From positions 992,001 to 1,056,000 of the forward strand of contig NW_026570251.1 in assembly GCF_019649055.1 (NCBI RefSeq): 64,000 bases of DNA, given 5' to 3'. Shown one piece after another: positions 1-10,240 of the stretch (position 1 is its first letter; every line of letters begins with the position of its first letter). The DNA is from Paramacrobiotus metropolitanus. Taxonomy: Eukaryota; Tardigrada; Eutardigrada; Parachela; Macrobiotidae. The notes below the pieces were generated by a model. That model searched no databases, had not been told where the DNA came from, and saw only the letters and a list, made by a program, of their open reading frames with translations. The position numbers and the translations under genes were made by a program.

Positions 1-534
1 TGCGACGATCAGTCCGGCCGACAAAAACACGACAGTGCCAGATATGGACGGTATTAGGCGCGTCATTTTGCTCACGAAATGAAGTGCTACTGTGTAGATA
101 CCTGAACTAAGAAAAAATTGCAAGACGTTGAAGATTCATAATGAGAAAATTAATAAGTTTCACTTCAACATAGGCTTACTACGAGTGAAATTTACTTTGT
201 TAGCCAACAAATTTAACAAGCAAAGAATAAGTGACTATCTAAGAAGAGACTTTTCTCTTTCTAAGATATTTACTTTTCGTATAAGAGATACACCGACAAT
301 AGCCTACTAGTATTAACCAGTTAAATAAATAAAATGATACAGCAAGAAATTTCTGCAGTGCTACATTTTGTGTTTGATAGCTCACATTGTCGACCAGTTA
401 AACGGATAAAATACGGCATAGATAGGTACTTGTATGTACAGTAATTTCAGCATTCAAAACACGCTGTAAAAATTATAAGCCTCCCAGTACGGCAAATAAG
501 TTAAATAAATAAATAAAATACTAATTTTCACACT
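1..534. other. AT-rich spacer, no gene seen
   Basis: Low-GC sequence with short open frames that look like chance. Motifs around ttaaataaataaa recur here (about 320-345 and 500-520) and belong to the dispersed repeat family described at 535-790. Confidence 0.5.
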
Positions 535-790
535 TAATCCGTGCTATGAAGGACACTTTCAATGTGTGATAAACAAGTTATCCTTATAAAAAGGCAATAA
601 TTTTGGACTTCTGCTGCGACATGTGACTCTACAAAATCTATCAGAATTAATAAAACAACTCAGTAATTTCGGCATCGGGACCATGCTGTGAATCTGGAAC
701 ATGGGGTTTATCCTGTAACAGTTAAATAAATAAATAACATGATACAGTAATTTAAGAACCCGGACCATGCTGTGATACGCAAGATGTTTA
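535..790. repeat. Dispersed repeat family R1, copy 1
   Basis: This block is alignable by eye with 7475-7710. Both run through a 'gct(a/t)tgaa(g)g' start, a 'tcggcatcg(g/a)ga' segment, 'catgctgtga', then 'cagttaaataaataaa' and 'acagtaatttaag(a/c)(a/t)cccgga'. No terminal repeats or coding capacity are visible. It is probably an old non-autonomous mobile element, but the class is unknown. Confidence 0.6.
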
Positions 791-1837
791 AATACTTATT
801 GCAAAAGCACCAGAAATACAGTACAAGAGAGACAAGGGTAGAATAAGATAAGCTGAGTGGAAAAAAATTGCCGTAACATGCGCTTTAAATGCTCTAAAGG
901 TAAGCACCGTGTCAGTGAAGAGGGAAGTATGGGAGAAATGTCGAGTAATGAAAAACTCGAGGAATGCTCGAGTAATGAAAAACTTATGCATTGTACAGTA
1001 CAGTTAAAAACTTTAGAGACGACGGACGAGAATGTTGCGCTTGTAGATTTTAATTTTTAACATGTTTCATTCAACAGCACAAGAGTAATACGTTACGCAC
1101 GGTTGAATGGGTATCAAGGAAACAGACCCTCTTAACCTTTTAGATGCGCGTTGCAATAATAATAATCTTCCTGCTATCAGCCGGTTAAATAAACAGAAAG
1201 CATATTTTCCGCTTACATAAACAGAATACCTGTGGAATCTAAACATCTGCGGTTCCTTTAAAAGTGTTCGTTGTAAGGCAAGTGTTCAATATTCGGAGTC
1301 AATTTGAAGTGTACGTGATGCGGCGCATCCCAGCCGGGCGTTCAAGGTGTTCCATGTTAGCCGTTCTTCAATCTCACTGAATTCAAGAGTAATTCAATGC
1401 TATGAAAACACCATGCTATTGTTTTCCCCATATATAAGGGCCATCAGTAAGAAGATTTTCGCGGAAAAAAATGGTGCCATCCAGCAAGTGACAAATACGT
1501 ACAGAGTTCTGTAAGGGATTAAAACAAGATCACGACAGTATGGTGAACGTATTTTCTAAAACTATAAAGATTCGTAGAGATGGTCATGGGTGGGCAGCCA
1601 CAAATTCACACATTTGCAAAACAAAAATAAATAATTACACAACATCTGCCGGTAAGTTAAGCACTCGTTGTTGTAACAATTATGGTATTAATTGTCATCG
1701 TATGGTCTTTGTTACAGCTGTGTAGTAACCATACAGGACACCACCGTCCGAAGAGCAGATACATACGCGGTACGGTAAGTCGGCTTTCACTCCCAAGTTA
1801 ACGTAGGCGTCGTACTGCATGCAGTTACTGTCGCAAA
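791..1837. other. Spacer, nothing supported
   Basis: Short frames only (for example around 857-1060, without an ATG start). No splice-consistent exon, RNA gene or clear repeat was recognised. Confidence 0.4.
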
Positions 1838-1915
1838 GAGGGGCTGTTTGTGGCTTTGTGGAAGGCGCGGTTACCGGTGGGAGCAGCGTTATTGCGCCGT
1901 GTTCCGGTAGGGGCC
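1838..1915. repeat. Dispersed GC-rich repeat R2, copy 1
   Basis: A GC-rich piece with '(g)tggc(t/g)(t/a)tgtg', then '(g/c)ggt(t/a)(a/g)ccggtgggag/aaa(a)g' and 'gcg(c/t)(c/a)gtgt(t/c)cc(g/c)g'. Similar blocks lie at about 7335-7412 and 7775-7850, next to R1. The association suggests R1 and R2 are parts of one longer element. Confidence 0.45.
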
Positions 1916-1924
1916 TGTAGAGGC

Positions 1925-2315
1925 CTAGACTCCAACTCTGACTCTGATTCTGACCACTCAAACTCTGACTCTGACTACTCAAAGTCTGACTCTGACCGCC
2001 CAAAGTCTGACTCTGACTCTGAAGGTTTCTTAGGTTTCTTAATAGGTTTCTTAGGTTTCTAAGGTTTCTTAGGTTTCTTAGGTTTCTTAGGTTTCTTAGG
2101 TTTCTTAGGTTATTCTTAGGTTATTCTTAGGTTTCTTAGGTTTCTTAAGTTTCTTAGGTTTCTTAGGTTTCTTAGTTTTCTTAGGTTTCTTAGGTTATTC
2201 TTAGGTTAGGTTATTCAGTCAGAGTCAGAGTTTGGACAGTCAGAGTCAGACTTTGATTAGTCAGAGTCAGAGTTTGAGCGGTCAGAGTCTGAGTCAGAGT
2301 CAGAGCTTGAGCGCG
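1925..2315. repeat. Compound satellite: GACTCT array, TTAGGTTTC array, inverted AGAGTC array
   Basis: Three linked simple arrays. Positions 1925-2022 repeat the hexamer gactct with variants. Positions 2026-2210 repeat the 9-mer ttaggtttc, with a few ttaggttatt variants. Positions 2215-2315 repeat agagtc, the exact reverse complement of the first array. The outer arrays can therefore pair, with the 9-mer array in the loop. Open frames here (1850-2062 +, 1695-2003 -, 2232-2429 +) are low-complexity readings of the arrays and not genes. Confidence 0.85.
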
Positions 2316-2428
2316 GGCCGCTTGGCCGCTTGTGGCCTATATGCTATGAGAGTACTGATGACGGCCGAGCCTCGTGGTCTAACCGCACTGCCGGTGCATC
2401 TCTACTACGCACACGATCCCCATATTTA

Positions 2429-2928
2429 AATGCCGTATAATACATGCATCAGTTTAATATCAAGAGAAATAGGTAAGCTTGCAAATGGCCGCGTATTGTA
2501 TTGTTTTATTTTGCCGCAGCAGCATTATTTCTAAAATAATTGTGAAAACACCACAGAGGCAAAATCCTGGACAATTAAACAACAGACACCTCTGGTTCCG
2601 CGTAAAATCTAATTATAAGCATCGGTCGTCCCATTCTACCCCGTCGCGCCAGATTTCTACAGTTTACTCTTCGTTCGATTTATTTTTTTTGTCATAATGA
2701 TTTAATATGTAAAACGTGTCAGAGTACATACTACATTTCACGCTGTAAGGGAAAACTGACGGAAACGCTCGGGAGAAATTACAGGGGGATCCTGTAATAC
2801 TGGCATTTCAGGGTTCACAATTGTGGTTCAAGCTTGCCAGAATGTGAAACGTTGCTTCTTAATACACGCGACAGCAGTCATAGTTGTATGTACTCCTCAA
2901 CATTAATCCACACAAAATAAAAGGATCT
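2429..2928. other. Spacer 3' of the small membrane protein gene
   Basis: AT-rich, with no supported gene. On the minus strand it would carry the 3' untranslated region of the gene ending at 2929. Confidence 0.4.
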
Positions 2929-4607
2929 CTAATATATGGTAGAAACAACAATGCTGGCCATAATATCGCGTTTTCGCTTTTGGGATCGGCAGAGGAAACG
3001 GCCCTTTCTATTGTACCAGATTACACCGCCAGTGCCGAAAATTATCAGGCCAATAATGCAGCCGATGACGGTGCCGATGATTTCGCTACTGCTCCATTCT
3101 AGAAATGTTCACAAATCTGTTGAATATAACCCTCGTCATAATTCTGATATAGTTTAATGGTAGCTTTTGAATCACATGTAGATATTATAGGCCATGTAAT
3201 AACCCTTAGATTTATACTAAAATGACCGATTTCGATATGAGTAATCGATGTAAAATATATTTATTCAGGTATATAAAAGCGACCTTCTTTTTTTTAAATT
3301 ACACGCTTATTCAATTATTTCATGAAAAAATACGCTTTTAGCAGTTCAGCATAAAATCAATAAAAGGTAACATGTGGTATTCAGTTGTAAATTTTGGATG
3401 TCGACATCCATGCGTTTCACGGCGATACTGCTTTCCGGAAACCGACGAAACAGAGCCTTCATTCATTGATCCTGCAAAAAATTTATTCAGCGCATTTTAA
3501 CCACAGATAGTTTAGATATCTCTGGATATGCATTCCACTACGGTCAAGTGACACGACAAGTCCTGTACTCGACAGTATTTTTTTCTGGCTAATCGTCTGA
3601 TTTTTTCTGTGCAACGCATGCATGTTGAGATGCAACTGCATTTAAAAAAATTAAAAATTTAAATTATTGTTGCAAACAAAACATTCAGTTAAATGATCAA
3701 AAGAAACTTTAAAACTAAAATCATGTTTATTCATTCAAAATTTTTTGAAAAAGGAAACGTTTCTAACATTATCATTATTTTTATTACCAGTCAAACTGCA
3801 AGCAACAAATCTTATGATTTCTGTGGTTTATTTTTTCGAAAATTAAAAGAACAGAAATACGAGCTTGAAGTCATGCGCAGATAAAAGTTTTATTTGCTAT
3901 ACAAAGAAAATTTTTGTTTACCTTATATTAGAAACCTTGTATTATTTAAACGCTTGCATGTCGACATGCAGCTAAAAATTCGTCTTAAGCAAATAAAGAC
4001 TGTATTTTGCTCTAGTATTGGCGATTAAACGAGCCATTTGTTTTGTGAAGTAATTCATCTTAAATAAAAAGCACCACTAAAATGCAGGCTTTTGACGATC
4101 ATTTATCAAACGTGTACCTTCTGTTTTACTGCATGTCGTCATGCACAATGTTCCCCTTGTGCGACATATTCTAACGACCTGAAAACATTGACACAAACAG
4201 ATTTCTATTAGTCCGTAGTTTATCTTTCGAGGTTTCATTGAAGTTCTTACCGTAGAATCAGTACAAAACTCGTGGGTCTTCGCAGCATCGCAGACGGGAA
4301 CGCGCTCTTGCGCGTACTTCCACAGACGTGCTGCGTCTGGCAGCTTTACGATACAGAATGCCAGCACTATTACTGTTTACGGAAATGCTGAAAACAAATC
4401 TGGCTGTCGACAGCCATATAACAGAAAACTTGGAAATGGTTATGCAGAATCGTAATTAAAAATTATGGCTTTTAGAAAGCAAAAACTTGTGAATTTCAAA
4501 GTTAGTTTTCAGAAGCAGAGACGGCACAACGGCGCTGAACGTGAACGTGCTGTGAACACCGAAGCTGCCGCTTGACCAATCAGAGGAGGCAAAACAGAAG
4601 CTTTCAT
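2929..4607 (-). CDS. Small single-pass membrane protein, four exons, unknown family
   Basis: I assembled four exons: 4607-4577, 4372-4251, 4178-4118 and 3098-2929. They total 384 nt, exactly 128 codons, and every junction keeps phase with GT..AG ends (donors gtcaag, gtaaga, gtacac). The 127-residue product starts with a signal peptide (hydrophobic about 6-19, ending near LPDA). Next comes a short ectodomain with five cysteines (about residues 38, 47, 56, 63 and 67). A membrane segment spans about 76-100 (starts EIIGTVIGCIIGL), followed by a basic tail with KRKR and a C-terminal SIVVSTIY. It would be a type I surface protein. I do not recognise the family. The first donor is the weakest point. 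Its introns carry the GTCGAC palindromes listed separately. Confidence 0.6.
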
Positions 4608-4783
4608 TGACTGTACTTTGTAGCAACAGTTTTATTGTCAACGCGCGGGCGTTTTTACGCTAAACATTTTGTTCGCGATGCATTCAAAAGCGAAGTCTAC
4701 AGTAATATGTCTTTTAAAAAAATTGCAGTTATAAGTACGATTATTTCTGCAAGGTCTGGTAATTTATGTCGGTCGACCGACAT
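3395..4783. repeat. Four perfect palindromes, each centred on GTCGAC
   Basis: Perfect palindromes lie at 3395-3410 (TGGATGTCGACATCCA), 3955-3970 (TGCATGTCGACATGCA), 4401-4416 (TGGCTGTCGACAGCCA) and 4766-4783 (ATGTCGGTCGACCGACAT). The core is constant but the arms differ and stay self-complementary. The first two lie in the last intron of the small membrane protein gene, the third in its first intron about 30 bases upstream of the exon 2 acceptor, and the fourth upstream of its start. Other GTCGAC sites I checked (for example 28989, 39043, 42084) have no extended arms. Confidence 0.85.
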
Positions 4784-5154
4784 TTGTTTTTGCGCTAAAA
4801 CTACACTTTTTTTAGGCTATACCTGAGTACCGGACGAACGTTTCGCGCGCAGTGATTGCGATACATAAATTGAAATAATTTTTTGGCATTTCTTTGTTGA
4901 GACAATTTTTTTATGCCAATCGACGAGCAAGCTTTTATGAAAGTTTAGCAAAAAGGTGTAACTTCGATATAAATTTGTACTGATATAAAATCTGGTTTCT
5001 AAACGGCTGCCCAAATATTGCCGTCGGTATACGTTGTGACAGACTACCGATATGTTGTAGTATTTTGATATAATTCAGAAAAAACTTTTTGACGTGGGTA
5101 AGCAGATTATCGGACGCGTATAAAGCTGTTGCGGAAATCGGAAACCCCTTATTG

Positions 5155-5943
5155 TCATAAAAAGAAAGTGTAATTTGCTAAATGCAAGGGAGTGCCGTAG
5201 TAAATACATCTCGTACCGCAAGTACCAAAGCCAGTGGCTGGATTCCGATTGACAGTGTCATAGTAATCACTGGGCCATGTGAGGCGAGTCCTGTCTTCGC
5301 AGGCGATATCCCGGTAAATATGAGCACCCAACGCTTCACACCATACTTTAAATAAACCATCGATATCTGTATAGAAAACAGGGACAACTAGGAGAATTAG
5401 GGGTACCGGCCTTAGATACGGAAAAACTCGCTTCTTGCATCGTTAAAATTTAAAGGATAAAGCCCAGCAGATGGTACCAGTTCTGTATAAATCAGCTCAA
5501 CCATCCGTTACAAAAGTCCTCTTCCCTTGTTAAAAAGCAGCATACCGTTCAGTACGGTATACTCGATCTCCAGTTCATAATGACTGGAATTCGTTGCACG
5601 GTGAATCCCATCGCCAATGTACACAATTCTCAGCTGTGTCGTTAAGGAGATGGCACCTGCTTTCAGCTGGGCCACAGAAGGGGGATAAGAATTGCCTGCA
5701 CTACGCCCGCCGGCGATGATCTTTACCGTCGTCCAATGCGTGCCGTTGTCCGTCCGGAGGATGTACAGTGCGGCGCCATCGGGGATGTTCGATTTCCTGT
5801 GAATCCGTACAGATAATTTTGAACTTTCTACAACTTCTTTAACCGTTCTATCACGGTAAAACCTATCTACAGTGCCGGTTCCAAATACCTGGCGGGTACG
5901 TTTTGGTATGTGGCGTGACCAAAACTATTATATAAGGACTACA
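5155..5943 (-). CDS. Unknown protein, 3' part, three exons
   Basis: Exons 5943-5889, 5866-5546 and 5366-5155 join in phase (acceptors cgcag, actgtag, atacag; donors gtattt, gtatgc) and end at a TGA. The encoded 195 residues read as a folded protein. It begins with CSPYIIVLV and continues through the motif DNGTHWTTVKII, the segment SSHYELEIEYTV, and a C-terminal Cys-containing domain with WPSDYYDTVNRNP and GFGTCGTRCIYY. There are two N-glycosylation sequons (NGT, NSS), so it is probably secreted. The 5' end is missing. A possible upstream exon lies at about 6213-6054 (frame containing RPPEPQMPGV), but its junction phase does not match, so I leave it out. Family not recognised. Confidence 0.55.
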
Positions 5944-6479
5944 CTGCGTTGATGGTCACCAGATCGACGAATTTCCGTCAAGGAAATGGGGAGTCACTGC
6001 TCATCGTTACCCCGATCTAAGGGCCATATTAGATGTACGCACTCGCTACTGCTCACGACGTGACTGCGTGGTCAGCTTTTCACGCTGGACGGACAACTTA
6101 AACGCTCTAGGTAACTCCTGGATATTTTGGCTAGAAGTAGTGTTCATCCTGTTTTGCCTCCGATCGTTAGGGTTAGTTACTCCCGGCATTTGCGGCTCAG
6201 GTGGCCTGAATGCGTGCCCACTAACCATTACCACCCGTTAAATTTTGATAGGAGATGGAAAATGTCAAGCCAAACCTATGCAGCTAAATGTTGGAGTTGT
6301 TATGCTACAGTGGAGTAAAATATTTTAACGGAAACGAAGTTTCTAAAATCATGCTCGTCAGAAAAAGACCCATTCAATGGTGGTAGGATGACTAGTAAGC
6401 TACAGCAATTAGAACAACAAACTTGGAGGCGCGGTTGCACTCCTGGTATCGATAATTGCATAATAAAAGTTAAAGGTGA

Positions 6480-7087
6480 AAAATCGCTTCGCCCACTCAT
6501 AAACACGTTTTCCATTGCTTTATGATACCTTGTAGCCAAAGGATTTGTACACGTGGGCGTGAAATCCATTTGCGCGCGCAATATTCGGTTGGAAAGTTCT
6601 GGGTGTTTCCAAAAAGTCACAATTCCAAAAAGTTTAAATGCATTTAGGTGCACCAAACTTCTCATTATGAACCGATCTTCTTCAAATTTTGCACGTAAAT
6701 TCACATTACTTAAAAGGATTCACATTAGTTAAAAATCGTCTCTGCACCAAACCAAAGTTACATAACCTTTTTCAAACTTTAAATGAATTTTACAAATTTT
6801 TTAAATCATTTTAAAGCTTTTGAAAAAGGTTGTGTAACTGTGGTTTGGTGCAAAGACGATCTTTAACTAATGCGAATTTACGTGCAAAATTTGAAGAAGA
6901 TCGGTTTATAATGAGACGTTTGGTACACCCGAATACATTTAAACTTATTGGAATTTTGATTCACCCATAGCTTTTCAACCGGATGTGCGCGCGCGAAAGG
7001 ATTCCATGCCTACATATACAAATCCTTTGCCTACAAAATATCACAAAGCAGTACAAAAACGTATTTGTGAGCGACAGCGAAAGTTCC
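6480..7087. mobile_element. Foldback (long inverted repeat) element, about 600 bp
   Basis: The left arm (about 6480-6787) is the imperfect reverse complement of the right arm (about 6788-7087). Matching segments include 'gaccgatcttcttcaaattttgc' against 'gcaaaatttgaagaagatcggt' and 'acaaatcctttg(g/c)ctaca' on both sides. There is no coding capacity. Its arm sequence recurs at 46140-46400, 47690-48060 and 59090-59450, so this is the most complete copy of a MITE-like family in the window. Confidence 0.8.
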
Positions 7088-7185
7088 CCTGGATGTATCC
7101 CCCCTGGGTGTTCCCCTGGATGTATCCCCCCCTGGATGTTCCCCTGGATGTAGTTCCCCTGGATGTTCCCCTGGATGTCTGGTGA
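7084..7185. repeat. Minisatellite of cccctggatg(t) units
   Basis: About eight tandem copies of a 10-14 base unit (ttcccctggatg, some with extra c) abut the right end of the foldback element. The open frames across it are repeat translations (PPWVFPWM type). Confidence 0.8.
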
Positions 7186-7334
7186 CAGCGAAAGTCCCTC
7201 TGTACACGAATTTGGTCCTACCGGTATGTAGTGGGCCAAATCCTTTAAAGTGTAATAGAGGGGAGCGAGTACTATACTACGAGTACTAGTACTGACCTGA
7301 TATTCATATACCACGTTGGTGTCGCTCGACACTT

Positions 7335-7850
7335 GCCGCCTCGAAGCTTCGTGGCGATGTGAACGGTACAGTTGCCGGTGGGAAAAGTGCTGTAGCGCAG
7401 TGTCCCGGCCGCGACGGAGAAATCGTCATGGGGACATCCGGAGAAATCGTCACGGAGAAAATATCAGCGCTTAAACCATGCTTTGAAAGGCATTTTCACA
7501 GTATGATAAATAAATGAAACTAGATAAATAAAACAGTACATTTGCCGTCCAGATCGCGCTGTGACTTGTGACCTTATAAAGTCTACCACTTATTTAAGAT
7601 TAATAAAAAGGATTTCCGTGGTTTCGGCATCGAGAGCATGCTGTGAGTTTGTGATGTGTGGTCTTCAACAGTTAAATAAATAAACAAGACAGTAATTTAA
7701 GCTCCCGGAAATGTGGCTTTGCTTCAGTATCACATTAATCCTTCCTGTGTTACATGGGCGTCATACTGCGGTTGCCGCCACAACGACGCGGACCACCGTG
7801 GCGATGTGGGCGGCGCAGTCACCGGTGTAAACAGTGTTACATGTTCCCGA
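7335..7850. repeat. R2 (two copies) and R1 copy 2
   Basis: R2-like GC-rich blocks at about 7335-7412 and 7775-7850 flank the second R1 copy (7475-7710). R1 copy 2 keeps the order of motifs of 535-790 including 'cagttaaataaataaa'. The two R1 copies are same-strand. Confidence 0.5.
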
Positions 7851-8052
7851 TATTACATGGTCAAACTGTTTCCATTTGGTGTTCTATTCGCTTTGTACAT
7901 TCAAGGAAACTTATAGCACCGACATTATCTCAAGCGAGCCGGTATTAATCATAACCCGGAAAATATTTCTGAAAAATATCACAGAAATGGTATCATGAAA
8001 TTATCACTGATAACCGTCTCGGTTTCCGCGTATGTATGATTAATCAGGCTTG

Positions 8053-8359
8053 TTAATAAAGCACATCATTTAACGGCGCTACGTATTCTGTGCGCATGTT
8101 CATATTTGTTATTCTGCGCTTCAAGAATGCTTCTAGCTGTATGGATTGGAAGAATGTAAGGTCACCAATACGGCTATGATTACGGTAACTGGAATCGAGC
8201 AAACACCACTTTTTAGTATTCTTCAAACGCAAAATAACCAAGGACCCATTTTTTTCGAACACCATGAGATAAAAAAATGTCATCCATGCGCAACATTTAA
8301 GCTGCCAGAAACTACCAGAAAAAAAACCACAACCAAACTAAAAGTAAACTTTCAGACAT
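8053..8359 (-). pseudogene. Small secreted-type gene with a poly-T frameshift
   Basis: An ATG at 8359-8357 opens a frame whose first residues (MSESLLLVWLWFFF) resemble a signal peptide. It hits a stop just after a run of eight T (minus strand, near 8322-8329). Directly after the run, the next frame is open to a TAA at 8053 and reads as protein (for example KNGSLVILRLKNTKKWCLL). The interval is 307 nt, one base more than 102 codons, so one base too many in the homopolymer explains the break. It is either a real disabling mutation or a sequencing error. The family is unknown. It lies just downstream of four-Cys gene A on the same strand. Confidence 0.4.
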
Positions 8360-8500
8360 GATTCGACACAGGTCGTAATATGGTAAAGCACTAAAGATCG
8401 CAGCTTTTCTGAGCATTCGCATATATGAATTCATGAAAGAACATCGTACTGTGTTCCGCTGACCAGAAGGAGGAATCAGCCGGACATCCGCTTCGCCATC

Positions 8501-9411
8501 TCACAGATCCAACCGCTTCCAGGCGCCGTAGATGGTGAAGACATTCTCGCGATCCACGCCGGTGACCTCGCGCAGGCAGGCCCCCAGAACGATGTACACG
8601 TTGAGGCGCGTCTCCCGGCAGCTGCGGCTGGTGTAACCGGCTCTCACGATGCGGGCGCAGGAGTTGTACGCGACCGCCGAGGCGTCGATGAGGGCGCTGC
8701 AGTCGTCGGAAGCGTAGCGCTTGTCGCGCTGGGTGCGGGCGCGATCCATCATCGCGTTGACTTGAGTCTCCAAATTCTAAACAGACACAAAATTATAACA
8801 CCGCCTGTATTTTGCAGCTGCTCGCCAGCTAATGCACTTGTTGTACAATGCACGGCAAAAACCAGTGGAAACCGGTTAGTGAAAAGAATGAAAATACAGT
8901 TGTTGACTGCTGTCACCTCTCTTTGTTTACGTAACCGTGATTACAACTCTTTGTTCAATATCGTTGTAGCAAATACTGTTATGGATTTTTAACTGCACGA
9001 ATAATTTAATAAAGTTTTCACCTTTTGAATGTTGTACCTTGTATTAGCTTTTTTTAATGGAATACAAAGTAGAAAGTGTTTCTTATAGTGCGGAATAGAA
9101 ATTGACACCCGCAATCCTAGGAGCAATACAAAAAAGTAATTCTGCTTTCACACTTGATACATTACTGTTTCTGCTCCTGTTATAAAACAGGCTTACAAAA
9201 GCGGAACACTTTTGTTGTATGGTAACCAATGCAAAAGTTCATTAATATCGCCAGTCTGCAAGTTAATCGCGTCTGTTTTGCTTACCGTTAAAGTGTCCCC
9301 GACGGAGAACGGATCCGCGACCGTTTCACCACCTGAGAGATTCAGCGAAGCCGAGGAAACCAGCAGAAAACTGCCGGCCAATGTTACAAACAAAACAGTT
9401 TTACTAGCCAT
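8501..9411 (-). CDS. Four-cysteine secreted protein, gene A
   Basis: Two exons, 9411-9286 and 8776-8501, join in phase 0 (donor gtaagc, acceptor tttag) to give 133 residues. Residues 1-21 are a signal peptide (MASKTVLFVTLAGSFLLVSS). A short linker with VADPFSVGDTLT closes exon 1. Exon 2 encodes one compact domain of about 90 residues with exactly four cysteines (motifs YASDDC, NSC, GYTSRSC, GACL) and ends WKRLDL. Exon structure, cysteine spacing and the DPF-VGD linker are shared with genes B and C, and the domain with D. It is not a family I can name. A disulfide-bonded extracellular effector or structural role is inference. Confidence 0.8.
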
Positions 9412-9524
9412 TGCTATAATTTCGCCTGACGATAGGATTGCGCCAAAAGTCGAGATAGCTTTACTTGTTAAAAAGTGCAGGAATGGAAGGTGATTACGAG
9501 CAACTATATGGTTGGTGTTTATAA

Positions 9525-9534
9525 TTTATATAGG
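9525..9534 (-). promoter_or_regulatory. TATA box of gene A
   Basis: TATATAAA on the minus strand, about 115 bases upstream of the gene A ATG. Genes B, C and D have TATA boxes 89-104 bases upstream of their ATGs. Confidence 0.55.
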
Positions 9535-9952
9535 TACAACGCTCAAATTATGTAGCCGAATACGAATGTCAAATTGCCCATTGCTCCACAAATCACACGG
9601 CGCAAAAAAACCGGATATTGAACGTGACACCTGCGCAAACTGTCGATGCGCGGGACGCTTCCAGAAAGAGCCGGCAAACGATTGTCGGAACAGCAATAAA
9701 AACAAGATTAATTATTCCAATGTAGAAATGACGTCAGAGCGCCAGTCCCACTGAGCGACCAACGCGGATTTAAGGCGGTGCCAGGCTTGTCACATTTTGT
9801 CATAAGTGTCTGGATATCCGGTAAATCCAGACTGCGAAATGATGTAATTTCCTTGTGCTTGCTGCAACAAACGCCCGGCAGCGAGAAACTGGCTTTTTTA
9901 CACCAGCTGCACACAAACTGTGTTCTTTTTTATGGATGTACACGTGTAAATT

Positions 9953-10024
9953 ATGGCAGATGATGATTCGCTGATGGGTTGCATCAACCTGGTATTCGTG
10001 ATTAATTGCGTATGTCGCATGTGA
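9953..10024 (+). other. Conserved micro-ORF upstream of gene B
   Basis: An ATG opens 23 codons (MADDDSLMGCINLV, then FVINC) and stops. The equivalent place in the other module (12016-12096) has 26 codons with the same first residues (MADDN, then SLMGCINLV). Both ATGs lie upstream of the TATA box, so they would be on a separate transcript. It may be a short peptide gene or simply a conserved promoter segment. Confidence 0.25.
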
Positions 10025-10232
10025 ATCTTATATGAATATGAGAAAATCTGATTTCATCGTATGTGTTTTTCCAAGGAACGTGTTCGAAAGAAGCAGATGA
10101 TTACCTGATTGTCTGTTGTTTTTGGGATGGAGCTTGCAATACGGCTACTCGTTGGGCAGGTTTTTTTCGGTATCAGGTGATTTACGACCACCTAGATCTT
10201 TGCACGTTTCAAGGTCAAATTTTTTTATACCG

Positions 10233-10240
10233 TATATAAG
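10233..10240 (+). promoter_or_regulatory. TATA box of gene B
   Basis: tatataag, 89 bases before the ATG at 10329, matching the position of the box in gene C. Confidence 0.55.

Noticed and set aside
857-1060. Plus ORF with EKLEECSSNEKL repeat
   Set aside because: No ATG start, AT-rich context and low-complexity duplication of tcgagtaatgaaaaact.
1925-2210. True telomere
   Set aside because: The unit is TTAGGTTTC, not TTAGG, and it is internal and bounded by other satellites.
5178-5387. Minus ORF of 69 codons starting MSLFSIQ
   Set aside because: A different frame of the same strand is open, joins the upstream exon in phase and reads far more like protein (Cys-rich WPSDYYDT exon).
6046-6234. 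Exon upstream of the 5155-5943 gene
   Set aside because: The frame is protein-like, but its best donor (gtgagc) leaves phase 1 while the next exon starts in phase 0, so it was not joined.
9708-9914. Minus ORF with CSWCKK, similar to one at 11847-12062
   Set aside because: The similarity follows from the duplicated promoter module. The frames diverge at one end, so coding is not needed to explain it.
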